Below, piece after piece: positions 49,055 to 57,339 of a DNA stretch of 64,000 bases; the stretch's first letter is position 1, and every line of letters starts with the position of its first letter. The position numbers were made by a program, and so were the translations under genes. Origin of the DNA: a sulfur-oxidizing endosymbiont of Gigantopelta aegis (GTDB taxonomy: Bacteria; Pseudomonadota; Gammaproteobacteria; GRL18); NCBI RefSeq assembly GCF_016097415.1, contig NZ_JAEHGE010000001.1, positions 397,001 to 461,000 of the forward strand, in the 5' to 3' direction. Under the pieces are notes generated by a model, which worked only from the letters and a program-made list of their open reading frames with translations, was not told the origin of the DNA and searched no databases.

Positions 49055-49291
49055 CTAAGGCTTTAAGCCTCTCTCTATTGATTTTCGTAACAGAGTATTA
49101 ATCAATGTTTGATAGGCTATATGTTGCTCAGCAGCATATTTTTTTAGGTAAATTAATACATCATTATCAATGCGCATCGTCGTTGGTACTTTTTTCGATG
49201 CATAAAAACGACCACGCACACCTTCACTAAAATCATAATGTTCATCTAACTCAAAATCATCATGTTTTGCTCTTTCTTCAATAGGTTTCAT
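49055..49291 (-). CDS. brnA: BrnA-type antitoxin
   Basis: About 78 residues. KPIEERAKHDDFELDEHYDFSEGVRGRF followed by the ribbon-helix-helix TTMRIDNDVLIYLKKYAAEQHIAYQTLINTLL is typical of BrnA. The ATG at 49291 gives the family length and overlaps the brnT stop by 14 bp. It would bind and repress the brnTA promoter and neutralise BrnT. It appears intact although its partner is truncated. Confidence 0.85.
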   Translation of the reverse strand: MKPIEERAKHDDFELDEHYDFSEGVRGRFYASKKVPTTMRIDNDVLIYLKKYAAEQHIAYQTLINTLLRKSIERGLKP

Positions 49292-49504
49292 AAGTTTGTA
49301 CCTCTTGTTTATTGGCTTCCCGAGCAGAAATAATCCGGATGATTTCCCGACCATCATCAGAAAAAAAAAGATTTGCAACCACCAGAATTTTTCTTGTTTT
49401 TGCAGCCCCTAATGTGATCCACTGTTCTTCACGATAATTAAACCTAAAATCTAACTGCGATATTTGTAAGGGATCATCAAACACCTCCCTCGCCTTCTCA
49501 AAGT
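49278..49504 (-). pseudogene. brnT: BrnT-type toxin, 5' end lost
   Basis: The reading frame holds DFEKAREVFDDPLQ, YREEQWITLGAAKTRKILVV and EIIRIISAREANKQEVQTYE, which match the C-terminal three quarters of BrnT ribonucleases. About 25 N-terminal residues (the usual EFEWDPxKAxxNLxKHGVSF region) and the promoter are replaced by an AAA-nuclease fragment at 49505. A GTG at 49484 could start a 68-residue shortened form. Loss of the toxin with a retained antitoxin would be tolerated. Confidence 0.8.
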
Positions 49505-49950
49505 CCCTAATCGGTAAATTCAGAAACCTCTAAAGCAGTTGTTTATTAACTATCTTACCGATCAGTCCCTGGAAGTTCGCCCCCAACAACAAATTTATCA
49601 GACCATTAGTGATGACATTACACAACTGGAAAGTACGCTAAGCGCCTTATTCGCCAGTATTCCCTACAACAATTACGCCCCGAAGGAAGTGCCCTTGGGG
49701 TACGCTAACAAAGTTATTGAGCGTTACGAAGGCTACTATGCCTCGGTAGTTTTCACCTATCTCATGTCCCTAGGCTTTCCCTGTGTCGCAGAAGATGTCA
49801 CCCATAAAGGCAGAATTGACCTAACCATCAAACTATCTCATAGAAGCCCAAACTCAGCAACAAGAAATTGTCCTGGTTGGGATTTGTTTTAGTAGTGCCG
49901 ATAAGAACATTACTGAGTTTGAAGTAGAAGAAGTCGGTGTAACAGAATAA
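49505..49950 (+). pseudogene. C-terminal fragment of an AAA-ATPase/PD-(D/E)XK gene
   Basis: It is highly similar to the last 160 codons of the gene at 45887: FINYLTDQSLEVRPQQQIYQTISDDITQLESTL, YYASVVFTYLMSLGFPCVAEDVTHKGRIDLTIKL. It lacks the segment carrying the Glu-x-Lys of the nuclease and shifts frame near 49850, ending QEIVLVGICFSSADKNITEFE. A 27-bp in-frame palindromic insert (49680-49706) is absent from the parent gene. Its left boundary truncates brnT. Confidence 0.88.
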
Positions 49951-49953
49951 CAA

Positions 49954-50391
49954 TCAATCTAAGGCGATTATTTTCAACCTTTTTATAGTTACTTCTCCAG
50001 CAGTTGCAATCGGATCTAACCTCATCACACGGCCTAAATTATTAACACCTATAAATGCATGGACAGTATTCTCACCTTTTTTGACTGGGAAGCGTAGTGA
50101 GTTTTTTTCTGAAAGAGCGCGCGTTTTCTGAGTCGATTCAGTATAATAAATCTGTAGTCTTGACTCAACAGAGGAGGTCATTTGTATATCTATTAGGTAT
50201 CGCGTATTTGCTTTAAATGATAGCAGTGGGAAATTAATCCGGGGATCATCACCTGCTGATTTCACAAACAAATCACCACTATCGTTCACTGAACGATGAA
50301 CAGTTCCTTTGATCGAAAGTTTATCCCAGTCATTTGCAAACAAAAAAGAGTTTGAATTTCCTTGTTCTGACGTAGAAGATGAGCCGATCAC
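49954..50391 (-). CDS. Putative C-terminal extracytoplasmic beta domain, probably continuing the next gene
   Basis: 145 residues. The sequence (PRINFPLLSFKANTRYLIDIQMTSS; VHAFIGVNNLGRVMRLDPIATAGEVTIKRLKI) looks like a beta-sandwich sensing or glycan-binding domain seen at the end of membrane proteins. The ATG at 50391 overlaps the stop of the upstream frame, and an A9 run (50395-50403) lies at the junction. One slip would fuse the two as ISFFFDVIGSSSTSEQ. A single 285-residue protein is the simplest ancestral form. Function is unrecognised. Confidence 0.6.
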   Translation of the reverse strand: MIGSSSTSEQGNSNSFLFANDWDKLSIKGTVHRSVNDSGDLFVKSAGDDPRINFPLLSFKANTRYLIDIQMTSSVESRLQIYYTESTQKTRALSEKNSLRFPVKKGENTVHAFIGVNNLGRVMRLDPIATAGEVTIKRLKIIALD

Positions 50392-50807
50392 ATCAAAAAA
50401 AAACTAATCCATAAAATCAGTGACAACAAAGAAAGCGCCAAAGTAAACCACATGACCTTTTGGTTTAAGTTGGTGACTTTTAACAAAAAACGTGTCACCG
50501 TCTCTAAATCATGTATTTTTTTAGGAATCGAAGCTGTTGGAACACCTTTAACGGGTATTGTCTTGGTGTTTTCGGCAATACGGCAGAGAGCCCCCGTTCC
50601 TTCAATTGCAGACTTGTATTTTTCCGCAATTTCTTTCGACAGGTTTCTTTTTAAGACTGTTTTCTCTTTTGAAAACAATTGTTTGACAAGTTCAGGATTA
50701 TTGTTAAAAAATTGCTCAAGATTCTTCTTAACAACGACATCACAGCCATCTTTAATTTTCCGTTCAAAAACTAAATTGTATGTTTTTTCTAGATCTTCAC
50801 TCAACAT
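50388..50807 (-). CDS. Membrane protein with N-terminal L7/L12-like module, probably frame-disrupted at its 3' end
   Basis: 139 residues. The first 80 (YNLVFERKIKDGCDVVVKKNLEQFF; SKEIAEKYKSAIEGTGALCRI) match a small alpha/beta module found at the start of several gammaproteobacterial membrane proteins, in which Lxx-LFxxK and a final GAxCxI recur. A single membrane segment (MWFTLALSLLSLILWISFF) ends the frame. A beta domain follows in the next frame. I do not recognise a functional assignment. Confidence 0.6.
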   Translation of the reverse strand: MLSEDLEKTYNLVFERKIKDGCDVVVKKNLEQFFNNNPELVKQLFSKEKTVLKRNLSKEIAEKYKSAIEGTGALCRIAENTKTIPVKGVPTASIPKKIHDLETVTRFLLKVTNLNQKVMWFTLALSLLSLILWISFFLM

Positions 50808-50882
50808 TCTATCTCAGCATTAATCATTCTTAAAAACATTCAATTATCACTGTCTATACAATACGGTGATAATGAAACTTTA

Positions 50883-51116
50883 ATGTGGCTCTATACATCA
50901 GAATTTAAAGAATCAGCTGTCAAATTAGCTAATGAGACGGATCAACCCGTTTCTCAGACTGCCAGGGAGCTAGGTGTTAATGTAAATACTCTACATACCT
51001 GGATCAGTAAATATTCCAAACCGGTGAAGACGGTAGCCAATAGAAGTGATGAACACATTTATGATGAAGTAAAACGTCTGAAAAAAAGAATTGGCAAAAG
51101 TGATTCAGGAGCGTGA
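50883..51116 (+). pseudogene. orfA of IS3 copy 4, no start and frameshifted
   Basis: It begins in the deleted 5' region and joins at [17 protein letters not shown]. An extra A (A7 instead of A6 in CTGAAAAAAAG near 51081) shifts the end to RIGKSDSGA. Confidence 0.85.
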
Positions 51117-51157
51117 TTTATTAAAAAGGCCACAGCGTACTTTGCAAGGGAAACTTT

Positions 51158-52008
51158 GTGAAGTACGCATGGATAACTGATCAGGCTAAAGATTACCCGG
51201 TAACGATTCTGTGCCGTTTTATGGATGTTTCCCGTAGTTGCTATTATGATTGGGTTAGCTCTCCTAAAACGGATAGAGAGAAAGAAAATGAAGCGCTTAC
51301 TGAGCAGCTAAAAAACTGTTTGAAGACAGTCGCAAGACTTATGGAACCCGTCGTCTTAAAAGAAAACTGGCTGAAAAAGGCGTTCATATAAGCCGCCGGA
51401 GAATTGGTCGATTAATGAAAAAAGCCGGTTTGTTTTGTAAAACGAAGAGACGCTTTAAAGCGACGACTAATTCCAAGCATAATAAGCGTATATCTCCAAA
51501 TTTACTGGAAAGAGAGTTTACTGTCTCTCAACCTGATCGCTACTATGTGGGTGATATTACCTATATTGCCACCAAGGAAGGCTGGTTATATTTAGCGGTT
51601 GTCATTGACTTATTCTCTAGGCAAATTGTTGGCTGGTCGATGGATGAGCGAATGAAAGCCAAGCTAGTCAATGATGCTTTACTGATGGCCATATGGAAGC
51701 GTAAACCAATGGATGGATTGCTTTGGCATACTGACCGAGGTAGCCAATATGCCTCTGATAGTCATAGAAAAATATTGTCGGATCATAACATAATTCAGTC
51801 TATGAGCCGCAAAGGAAATTGCTGGGACAATGCTGTATCAGAGAGCTTCTTTCATAGTTTGAAAACTGAATTGACGCACCATTGTCGATTCAAAACCAGA
51901 GTAGAAGCAAAGCAGGCAATATTTGAATATATTGAGGTATTTTATAATCGGGAGCGACTGCTAATGATTATTTGTCACCAGTCGATTATGAAATACAGCA
52001 GGAAATAG
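51158..52008 (+). pseudogene. orfB of IS3 copy 4, frameshifted with a 7-bp deletion
   Basis: Like copy 2 it has 4 A residues near 51358, so the first frame stops after [13 protein letters not shown]. The catalytic part (from 51415) has all DDE motifs but loses 7 bp near 51960 (CGACTGCTAATG versus CGACTTCATTCGGCTAATG), changing its C-terminus to [18 protein letters not shown]. Confidence 0.85.
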
Positions 52009-52304
52009 CTTAAATCGATTGATTGAAGAGGGGTAAAAGGCGACATAAATGCCGCCCATTACCGTTGACGGCCATCGGCTCCTCAGCCTGTGCCGTGAAG
52101 ATATTGTAACAGGATCATTACCGTTGTGAAAATACCTTGGGTGAATGGAACGGCTCTATCGTTCCAGAGGGCAAAGCCCTTTCTCTTCATCTGTTTAAAG
52201 TTAACATGAGAAACTAAAATGATAGGAAATACAAAATGACAAAAATCACTTGAAACAGCCAAAAAAATATTTAGAAAACTGTCCGGAAAAGTGTTGACAC
52301 ATCA

Positions 52305-53017
52305 ATGTCGGTTACAAAATCAATAAGCAAGATGGTTTCGTAGCCGGTCGTGCTGGACAAATCTATGAGTGTGCCGCCCTATTGGATCACAGTCTAAAAG
52401 AAAAAGGCATTCGTGATAAGTTTGAAATACATTTCTTTTCTTCTAATGTTGAACCCGGTGAAACGGGTAATATTACCGACCGTTTGCAAGAAAGAAACAT
52501 CATTCTTGACTATGGCTATGAGCCTGTAGAATTCATTGAAGGTGGCATGAAGGATGCGGATGGAAGCATTCGTAAGGCTGATTTAGTCATGTATTCACCT
52601 GGCATTACCGGTGCTAAATGGCTGGCCGATTCTTGTATTAGTGTTTCAAAAGGTGGTCATATTGATGTTGATAAGTATGGTCAGGTTAAAGGTCTGAGCA
52701 ACGTCTTTGCTGCAGGTGATTGTGCTAGTCATGAAGATCCACCACCCTGGGTGCCCCATCAGGCTCACATGGCACAACTTCGTTCTGAAGCCACGGCAAA
52801 GAATATTAATGCCGTCGTTGATGGTAAAGCAGCCAATACCACCTATCGTTATGAGCTTTCCTGCATTTTAAACATGGAAAATGATGGTATGTGGATGCAT
52901 ATGTCCAGTGATGGCAAGCCACCTTTCTGGAATTTATTTCCCCGTCGTTCAAAGAATCTCACCAAGTTAAAAGACTTATTTGAAAGGCTTTATTTGGTCT
53001 ATTTAAAGTTTATGTAA
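52305..53017 (+). pseudogene. NAD(P)/FAD-dependent oxidoreductase, N-terminus removed by IS3 copy 4
   Basis: An open frame enters from the IS end (NVGYKINKQDGFVAGRAGQ) and continues to a stop at 53017. GLSNVFAAGDCASHEDPPPWVPHQAHMAQLRSEATAKNI, seen here in outline, is the second FAD-binding motif and C-terminal region of type II NADH dehydrogenase / sulfide:quinone oxidoreductase-like enzymes. The N-terminal Rossmann FAD site is missing, so it cannot work alone. The exact enzyme is uncertain. A 238-residue piece remains. Confidence 0.82.
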
Positions 53018-53037
53018 GCCATACTAAGCTTTAAATT

Positions 53038-53120
53038 TGTAGGATGTGATGAGGTACGAAGCGCATCAAAAACGTTTGATTTAAGCCATTGATGCGGTTC
53101 GTACCTCACCACATCCTACA
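53038..53120. repeat. Long inverted repeat (REP/MITE-like) after the flavoprotein
   Basis: Arms of 31 bp, starting TGTAGGATGTGATGAGGTAC (53038-53068) and their complement (53090-53120), differ at two positions and enclose a 21-bp loop. It lies between convergent genes and may end transcription. A weak single-arm relative (GAGGCACGAAGCG) is near 34263. Confidence 0.85.
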
Positions 53121-53147
53121 TCTGACGTGTCAGGAGCTTGTCATGGT

Positions 53148-54044
53148 TTAATGACAATTAGGATCATGGGCGGGAAATTCATGTCCATGCTGTTCAACTT
53201 GAATGGTTGCATGTTCAACACTAAAGTTGTCATGCAGGTGTGATTGGATTTTAGCGAGAAATTGATTATCAATCTTCTCCGAAGAGACAACCAAATGTAC
53301 CGATAATGCTGTGATTGTGGTACTAATTGCCCAAACGTGTAAATCATGAAAATTATACACTTCATCAATATCTGATAAATACTGCTTAATGCCGGGCATA
53401 TCAATATTTTCCGGTACAGCATCAATGGAAAGATTGAATGAGTCGCGTAACAGTCCCCAGGTACCGATCAAAATAATCATCACGATGGCAATACTCATCA
53501 GAGGATCAATGATCAGCCAACCCGTTTGCCAGATAATTAAACCGGCTATAGCAACTCCCAATGAAATAGCTGCATCGGCTGCCATGTGCAAATAAGCGCC
53601 ACGGATATTAAGATCATGCCCCTGATCAGAGACAAATAATAAGGCGGTGATGGTATTGATCACCACACCAATTAAAGCCACTATGATAACGGTCGTTGTG
53701 GCTATGGGCTGTGGCTCATTAAAACGTCCTACGGCTTCCCAAACGATGCCACCCAGTGCAAGTAAAAGTACAATTGCACTGGCAACAGAGGCGATAACCG
53801 TCATTTTTCGATAGCCATAAGTCCTTTTTTCTGTAGTTGGCTTATTGGAAAAATAAAAAGCGCCCCAGGCCAACAACAAGCCTAATACATCACTGAGGTT
53901 ATGACCAGCATCAGCCAACAAAGCTAATGAACCAGCCAAAACCCCATAAATCGACTCAATAATAACAAAAATAATGTTTAAGCTAATGCCAATGGCAAAG
54001 GCCTTATTATAATTTTTACTACCATGTGAGTGATTATGTGCCAT
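53148..54044 (-). CDS. czcD: Cation diffusion facilitator (CzcD-type) transporter
   Basis: 298 residues, six membrane segments. The metal-binding HxxxD pairs are visible as LLADAGHNLSDVLGL in TM2 and HMAADAAIS in TM5. The C-terminal cytoplasmic domain has FHDLHVWAIS. A short N-terminal HNHSHG motif and a C-terminal HGHEFPAHDPNCH are metal-chelating. It exports Zn2+, Co2+ or Cd2+ from cytoplasm to periplasm by proton exchange. It starts 6 bp after czcA, so it is the last gene of the efflux operon. Confidence 0.93.
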   Translation of the reverse strand: MAHNHSHGSKNYNKAFAIGISLNIIFVIIESIYGVLAGSLALLADAGHNLSDVLGLLLAWGAFYFSNKPTTEKRTYGYRKMTVIASVASAIVLLLALGGIVWEAVGRFNEPQPIATTTVIIVALIGVVINTITALLFVSDQGHDLNIRGAYLHMAADAAISLGVAIAGLIIWQTGWLIIDPLMSIAIVMIILIGTWGLLRDSFNLSIDAVPENIDMPGIKQYLSDIDEVYNFHDLHVWAISTTITALSVHLVVSSEKIDNQFLAKIQSHLHDNFSVEHATIQVEQHGHEFPAHDPNCH

Positions 54045-54050
54045 TTGAAT

Positions 54051-57000
54051 TTAATCTTTCTTGTTAAATTTAGCTTTAGAAAAGAAGATGAATAGACATG
54101 GTACAACAAATAAAGTTAAAAATGTTGCACTAATGAGACCACCTTCAATGACGCTGGCTAAGGGCTTTTGAATTTCAGCACCAACACCTTTTGACATCAG
54201 TACTGGCACTAGACCTAATGCAGATGTTAAAGCGGTCATTAATACCGGCCTTAAACGTGATACCGCACCATCATATACCGCATTTTCCATGTCTTGACCA
54301 CTTTCAATCCGTTGGTTGATACTTTCGACCATCACCACACCATTCAACACGGCGACCCCAAACAAAGTAATAAAACCTACCGAGCTGGGTACCGACAAAT
54401 ATTGCCCCGTAAAGTACAGGGCAAATATACCGCCGATTAAAGCTAAAGGTACATTAACAAGAATCAATAATGCCTGACCAACTGAATTAAAAGCAAAATA
54501 AAGTAACAAAGCAATTAATGCGATAGAGATCGGCACTACAATCATTAAGCGACTTTGGGCACGTTGTTGGTTTTCATATTGACCACCAATGTCGATACTA
54601 TAGCCAACAGGTAATTCAACATTGTCAGCAATGGCTTGTTTAATATCATTAACCACACTGCCCATATCACGACCTTGCACATTGGACTGAATAACCACAC
54701 GACGTTGTACATCATCACGACGAATTTGTGGTGGACCCGATTCAATTTCAACCTTGGCTACATCAGACACACGCACCCAGGCACCATTGGCCGCCTGAAG
54801 TCGTAAATCTTTAATTGCCTGCGCAGAATTGCGGTATTGTTCTTTTAAGCGAACATAAATATTATAGCGCTCATTACCTTGAATAACCTGGCCTGCGGTT
54901 GCACCACCAACGCCATTTTCAACCAAGGACATGACTTGTGAGATGGACAAGCCAAAACGTGCTAAGGCTTTTCTATCAGGGCGAATAACCAATTGTGCTT
55001 CACCAGCAATTTGTTCCATCGCCACATCCACTGCGCCATCAATTTTTTTAACTTGTTCTTCAATTTCCTTGCCCTTGCTCGCAAGTACGGACAAATCTTT
55101 ACCAAAGAGTTTAATGGCTAATTGTGCTTTTACACCCGATAATAATTCATCAACACGGGTAGCAATCGGCTGTGAGAAATTGAATAACAAGCCGGGATGA
55201 ATTTCAAGTTTTCGTTCCATCAAATCTTGTAATTCAATACGATTGGATGCTGAAGTCCATTCTTCCACTGGTTTTAAACCAATATAAATTTCAATATTGT
55301 TAACCGGTTCAGGATCCCCGCCAATTTCAGCACGCCCGACACGACTTAATGTGTACGTGACTTCAGGGAAGCTCATCAATTCTAACTCAAGTTTTTTTGC
55401 GACATTGATTGATGTTTCCATACTGGCAGAAGGTGCTAGCGTGGTTCTTAAGTTGATTGTACCTTCCTCAAGTTCGGGTACAAATTCTGTACCGATATTG
55501 GGGACTGTTGAAGCGGCACCTAAAAATAATAGCACTGAAAAAATGACTACCACATAAGGTCTATTTAAAGCCGCTCTGAGACTTTTCTTATAGAGATATT
55601 CCAACGGCACTAGCACCGGACTTTGTCTGGGTTTAATCCCCCTTCTAAACAAATAAGTCGCTAATGCTGGCACCACTAATAAGGCTACAATTAATGCGCC
55701 TAGAATGGCCAACATAATACTTATCGCCATGGGCTGAAAGAGCTTAGCCTCAACGCCTTCAAACGAAAAAATGGGCGAGAAAACCACTAAAATAATCATC
55801 GCGGCAAAGAAAACCGGTCTGGCAACTTCTTTACCGGCTTGCTTGATACGCAAAGCAATACCATGCTCATCATGTTGTACATCATAAGGGTCTGAATCAT
55901 TCAAGGCTACATGATCAGAGACATCTTTATCATGCTGTCTATCCGGTTGACTGAGGTGTTTAAAGATATTTTCTACCATCACCACAGAGCCATCAACCAG
56001 CATACCAATGGCGACGGCTAAACCACCTAATGACATTAGGTTTGCTGATAGTCCGTACCATGACATAACCATTAATGCCATACCAATGGATAAGGGAATG
56101 GAGATAAGCACCAAAAATGTCGCGCGAATATTAACCAAAAATAAGGCTAAAATAATGATAATAAAAATAAATGCCATTAATAGTGCATCAACAACCGTTT
56201 GAACTGCTTTGGTTATTAAATCAGCCTGATCATAAAAACCATCAAAGGTCACACCTTCAGGCAAGGCTTGTTGAATGAGCTCAACACGCCCATTAATACC
56301 ATCAATCGTAGCTTTAGTATTTGAGCCCATACGTTTAAGGACAATACCAGAGACCACTTCACCCAGCGCTTCAATCTTGCCATCACTGGTACGTCGAGTC
56401 ATGGTAACTGCACCCTGACGAATTTCCTGACCAAATTCTACCTTGGCTAAATCCCCGACTTTAACAACAATGCCATCTTTTTCTAATACTGGAATATTAG
56501 CAATATCCGTTAGGCCTTTTGTACCACTACTGAGCCAACCCACACCACGGATAACAAGTTGTTCCTGCCCACGATCCATATACCAGCCACCAGAATTTTT
56601 ATTGCCTGCTTCAATTTTTTCTATCACGTCACTGATGGTTAAACCATAGGATAATAATTTAGACGGTTCAATATTCACCTGATACTGTTTTACTTCACCA
56701 CCAAATGAAAGCACATCGGTAACGCCATCTACCGGCATGAGCAATAATTTAACTACCCAATCATTTAAACTTCTTAAGGCCATCGAGTCATAACCTGAGT
56801 CAGGATCAGCCACCAGTAAGTATTGATAAACTTGTCCAAGGCCAGATGTATTAGGACCAATTTCAGGTGTACCCACTCCTTCTGGAATCATTTCTTTGGC
56901 TTGTTGTAAGCGTTCAAAAACAAGTTGACGTGCAAAATAAATATCAGTACCTTCTTTGAAGACAATCGTGATACCAGACAGGCCTGTTTTAGAAATTGAC

Positions 57001-57248
57001 CGTACCTCTTCTACGTCAGGCAAGGCATACATGACCGACTCAATAGGAAAGGTAATTAACTGTTCTACTTCTTCAGAAGCAAGTCCTGGCGCTTCTGTGT
57101 TGACTGCCACCTGAACATTGGTGACATCAGGAAAGGCATCAAGATTTAATTTTGGTATGACCAGATAACTGGCAAAGCCAAAGACTATCAATGCAATGAT
57201 AACCAGCAAGCGGTTACAAACTGACCAATCGATTAATCGATTAAACAT
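54051..57248 (-). CDS. czcA: Heavy-metal efflux RND pump (CzcA/HME family)
   Basis: About 1065 residues: two halves, each with TM1 (MFNRLIDWSVCNRLLVIIALIV), a large periplasmic loop and a TM bundle. AFPDVTNVQVAVNTEAPG, RSISKTGLSGITIVF and GVGGATAGQVIQGNERYNIY are HME-RND blocks. In TM4 the signature is SLGGLAVAIGMLVDGSVVMVEN near residue 409, not the DFGxxxDGA of classical CzcA, so the metal may differ from Zn/Co. A histidine/aspartate-rich loop (HLSQPDRQHDKD) is seen. ATG 57248 is taken, with GGAG 10 bases upstream. Confidence 0.93.
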   Translation of the reverse strand: MFNRLIDWSVCNRLLVIIALIVFGFASYLVIPKLNLDAFPDVTNVQVAVNTEAPGLASEEVEQLITFPIESVMYALPDVEEVRSISKTGLSGITIVFKEGTDIYFARQLVFERLQQAKEMIPEGVGTPEIGPNTSGLGQVYQYLLVADPDSGYDSMALRSLNDWVVKLLLMPVDGVTDVLSFGGEVKQYQVNIEPSKLLSYGLTISDVIEKIEAGNKNSGGWYMDRGQEQLVIRGVGWLSSGTKGLTDIANIPVLEKDGIVVKVGDLAKVEFGQEIRQGAVTMTRRTSDGKIEALGEVVSGIVLKRMGSNTKATIDGINGRVELIQQALPEGVTFDGFYDQADLITKAVQTVVDALLMAFIFIIIILALFLVNIRATFLVLISIPLSIGMALMVMSWYGLSANLMSLGGLAVAIGMLVDGSVVMVENIFKHLSQPDRQHDKDVSDHVALNDSDPYDVQHDEHGIALRIKQAGKEVARPVFFAAMIILVVFSPIFSFEGVEAKLFQPMAISIMLAILGALIVALLVVPALATYLFRRGIKPRQSPVLVPLEYLYKKSLRAALNRPYVVVIFSVLLFLGAASTVPNIGTEFVPELEEGTINLRTTLAPSASMETSINVAKKLELELMSFPEVTYTLSRVGRAEIGGDPEPVNNIEIYIGLKPVEEWTSASNRIELQDLMERKLEIHPGLLFNFSQPIATRVDELLSGVKAQLAIKLFGKDLSVLASKGKEIEEQVKKIDGAVDVAMEQIAGEAQLVIRPDRKALARFGLSISQVMSLVENGVGGATAGQVIQGNERYNIYVRLKEQYRNSAQAIKDLRLQAANGAWVRVSDVAKVEIESGPPQIRRDDVQRRVVIQSNVQGRDMGSVVNDIKQAIADNVELPVGYSIDIGGQYENQQRAQSRLMIVVPISIALIALLLYFAFNSVGQALLILVNVPLALIGGIFALYFTGQYLSVPSSVGFITLFGVAVLNGVVMVESINQRIESGQDMENAVYDGAVSRLRPVLMTALTSALGLVPVLMSKGVGAEIQKPLASVIEGGLISATFLTLFVVPCLFIFFSKAKFNKKD

Positions 57249-57339
57249 AATAAATTCTCCACACACTTTTTTCGTAAATTATGTGTATTTTGGGTTTCTT
57301 TAAAATTGAACTAAAAATAGCGTTAAATCTTTAATCGAA

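Larger units (their letters stand above)
50881..52304 (+). mobile_element. IS3-family element, copy 4, degenerate
   Basis: Plus-strand orientation, ends TAATGTGGCT and CACATCA as in the other copies. The first 83 bp between TGGCT and CTATACATC, including the orfA start, are deleted. No 3-bp duplication is present (ctt on the left, atg on the right). The tail is identical to copy 1. Its right end truncates a flavoprotein gene, so this copy is either a rearrangement joint or its partner flank was deleted. Confidence 0.88.
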
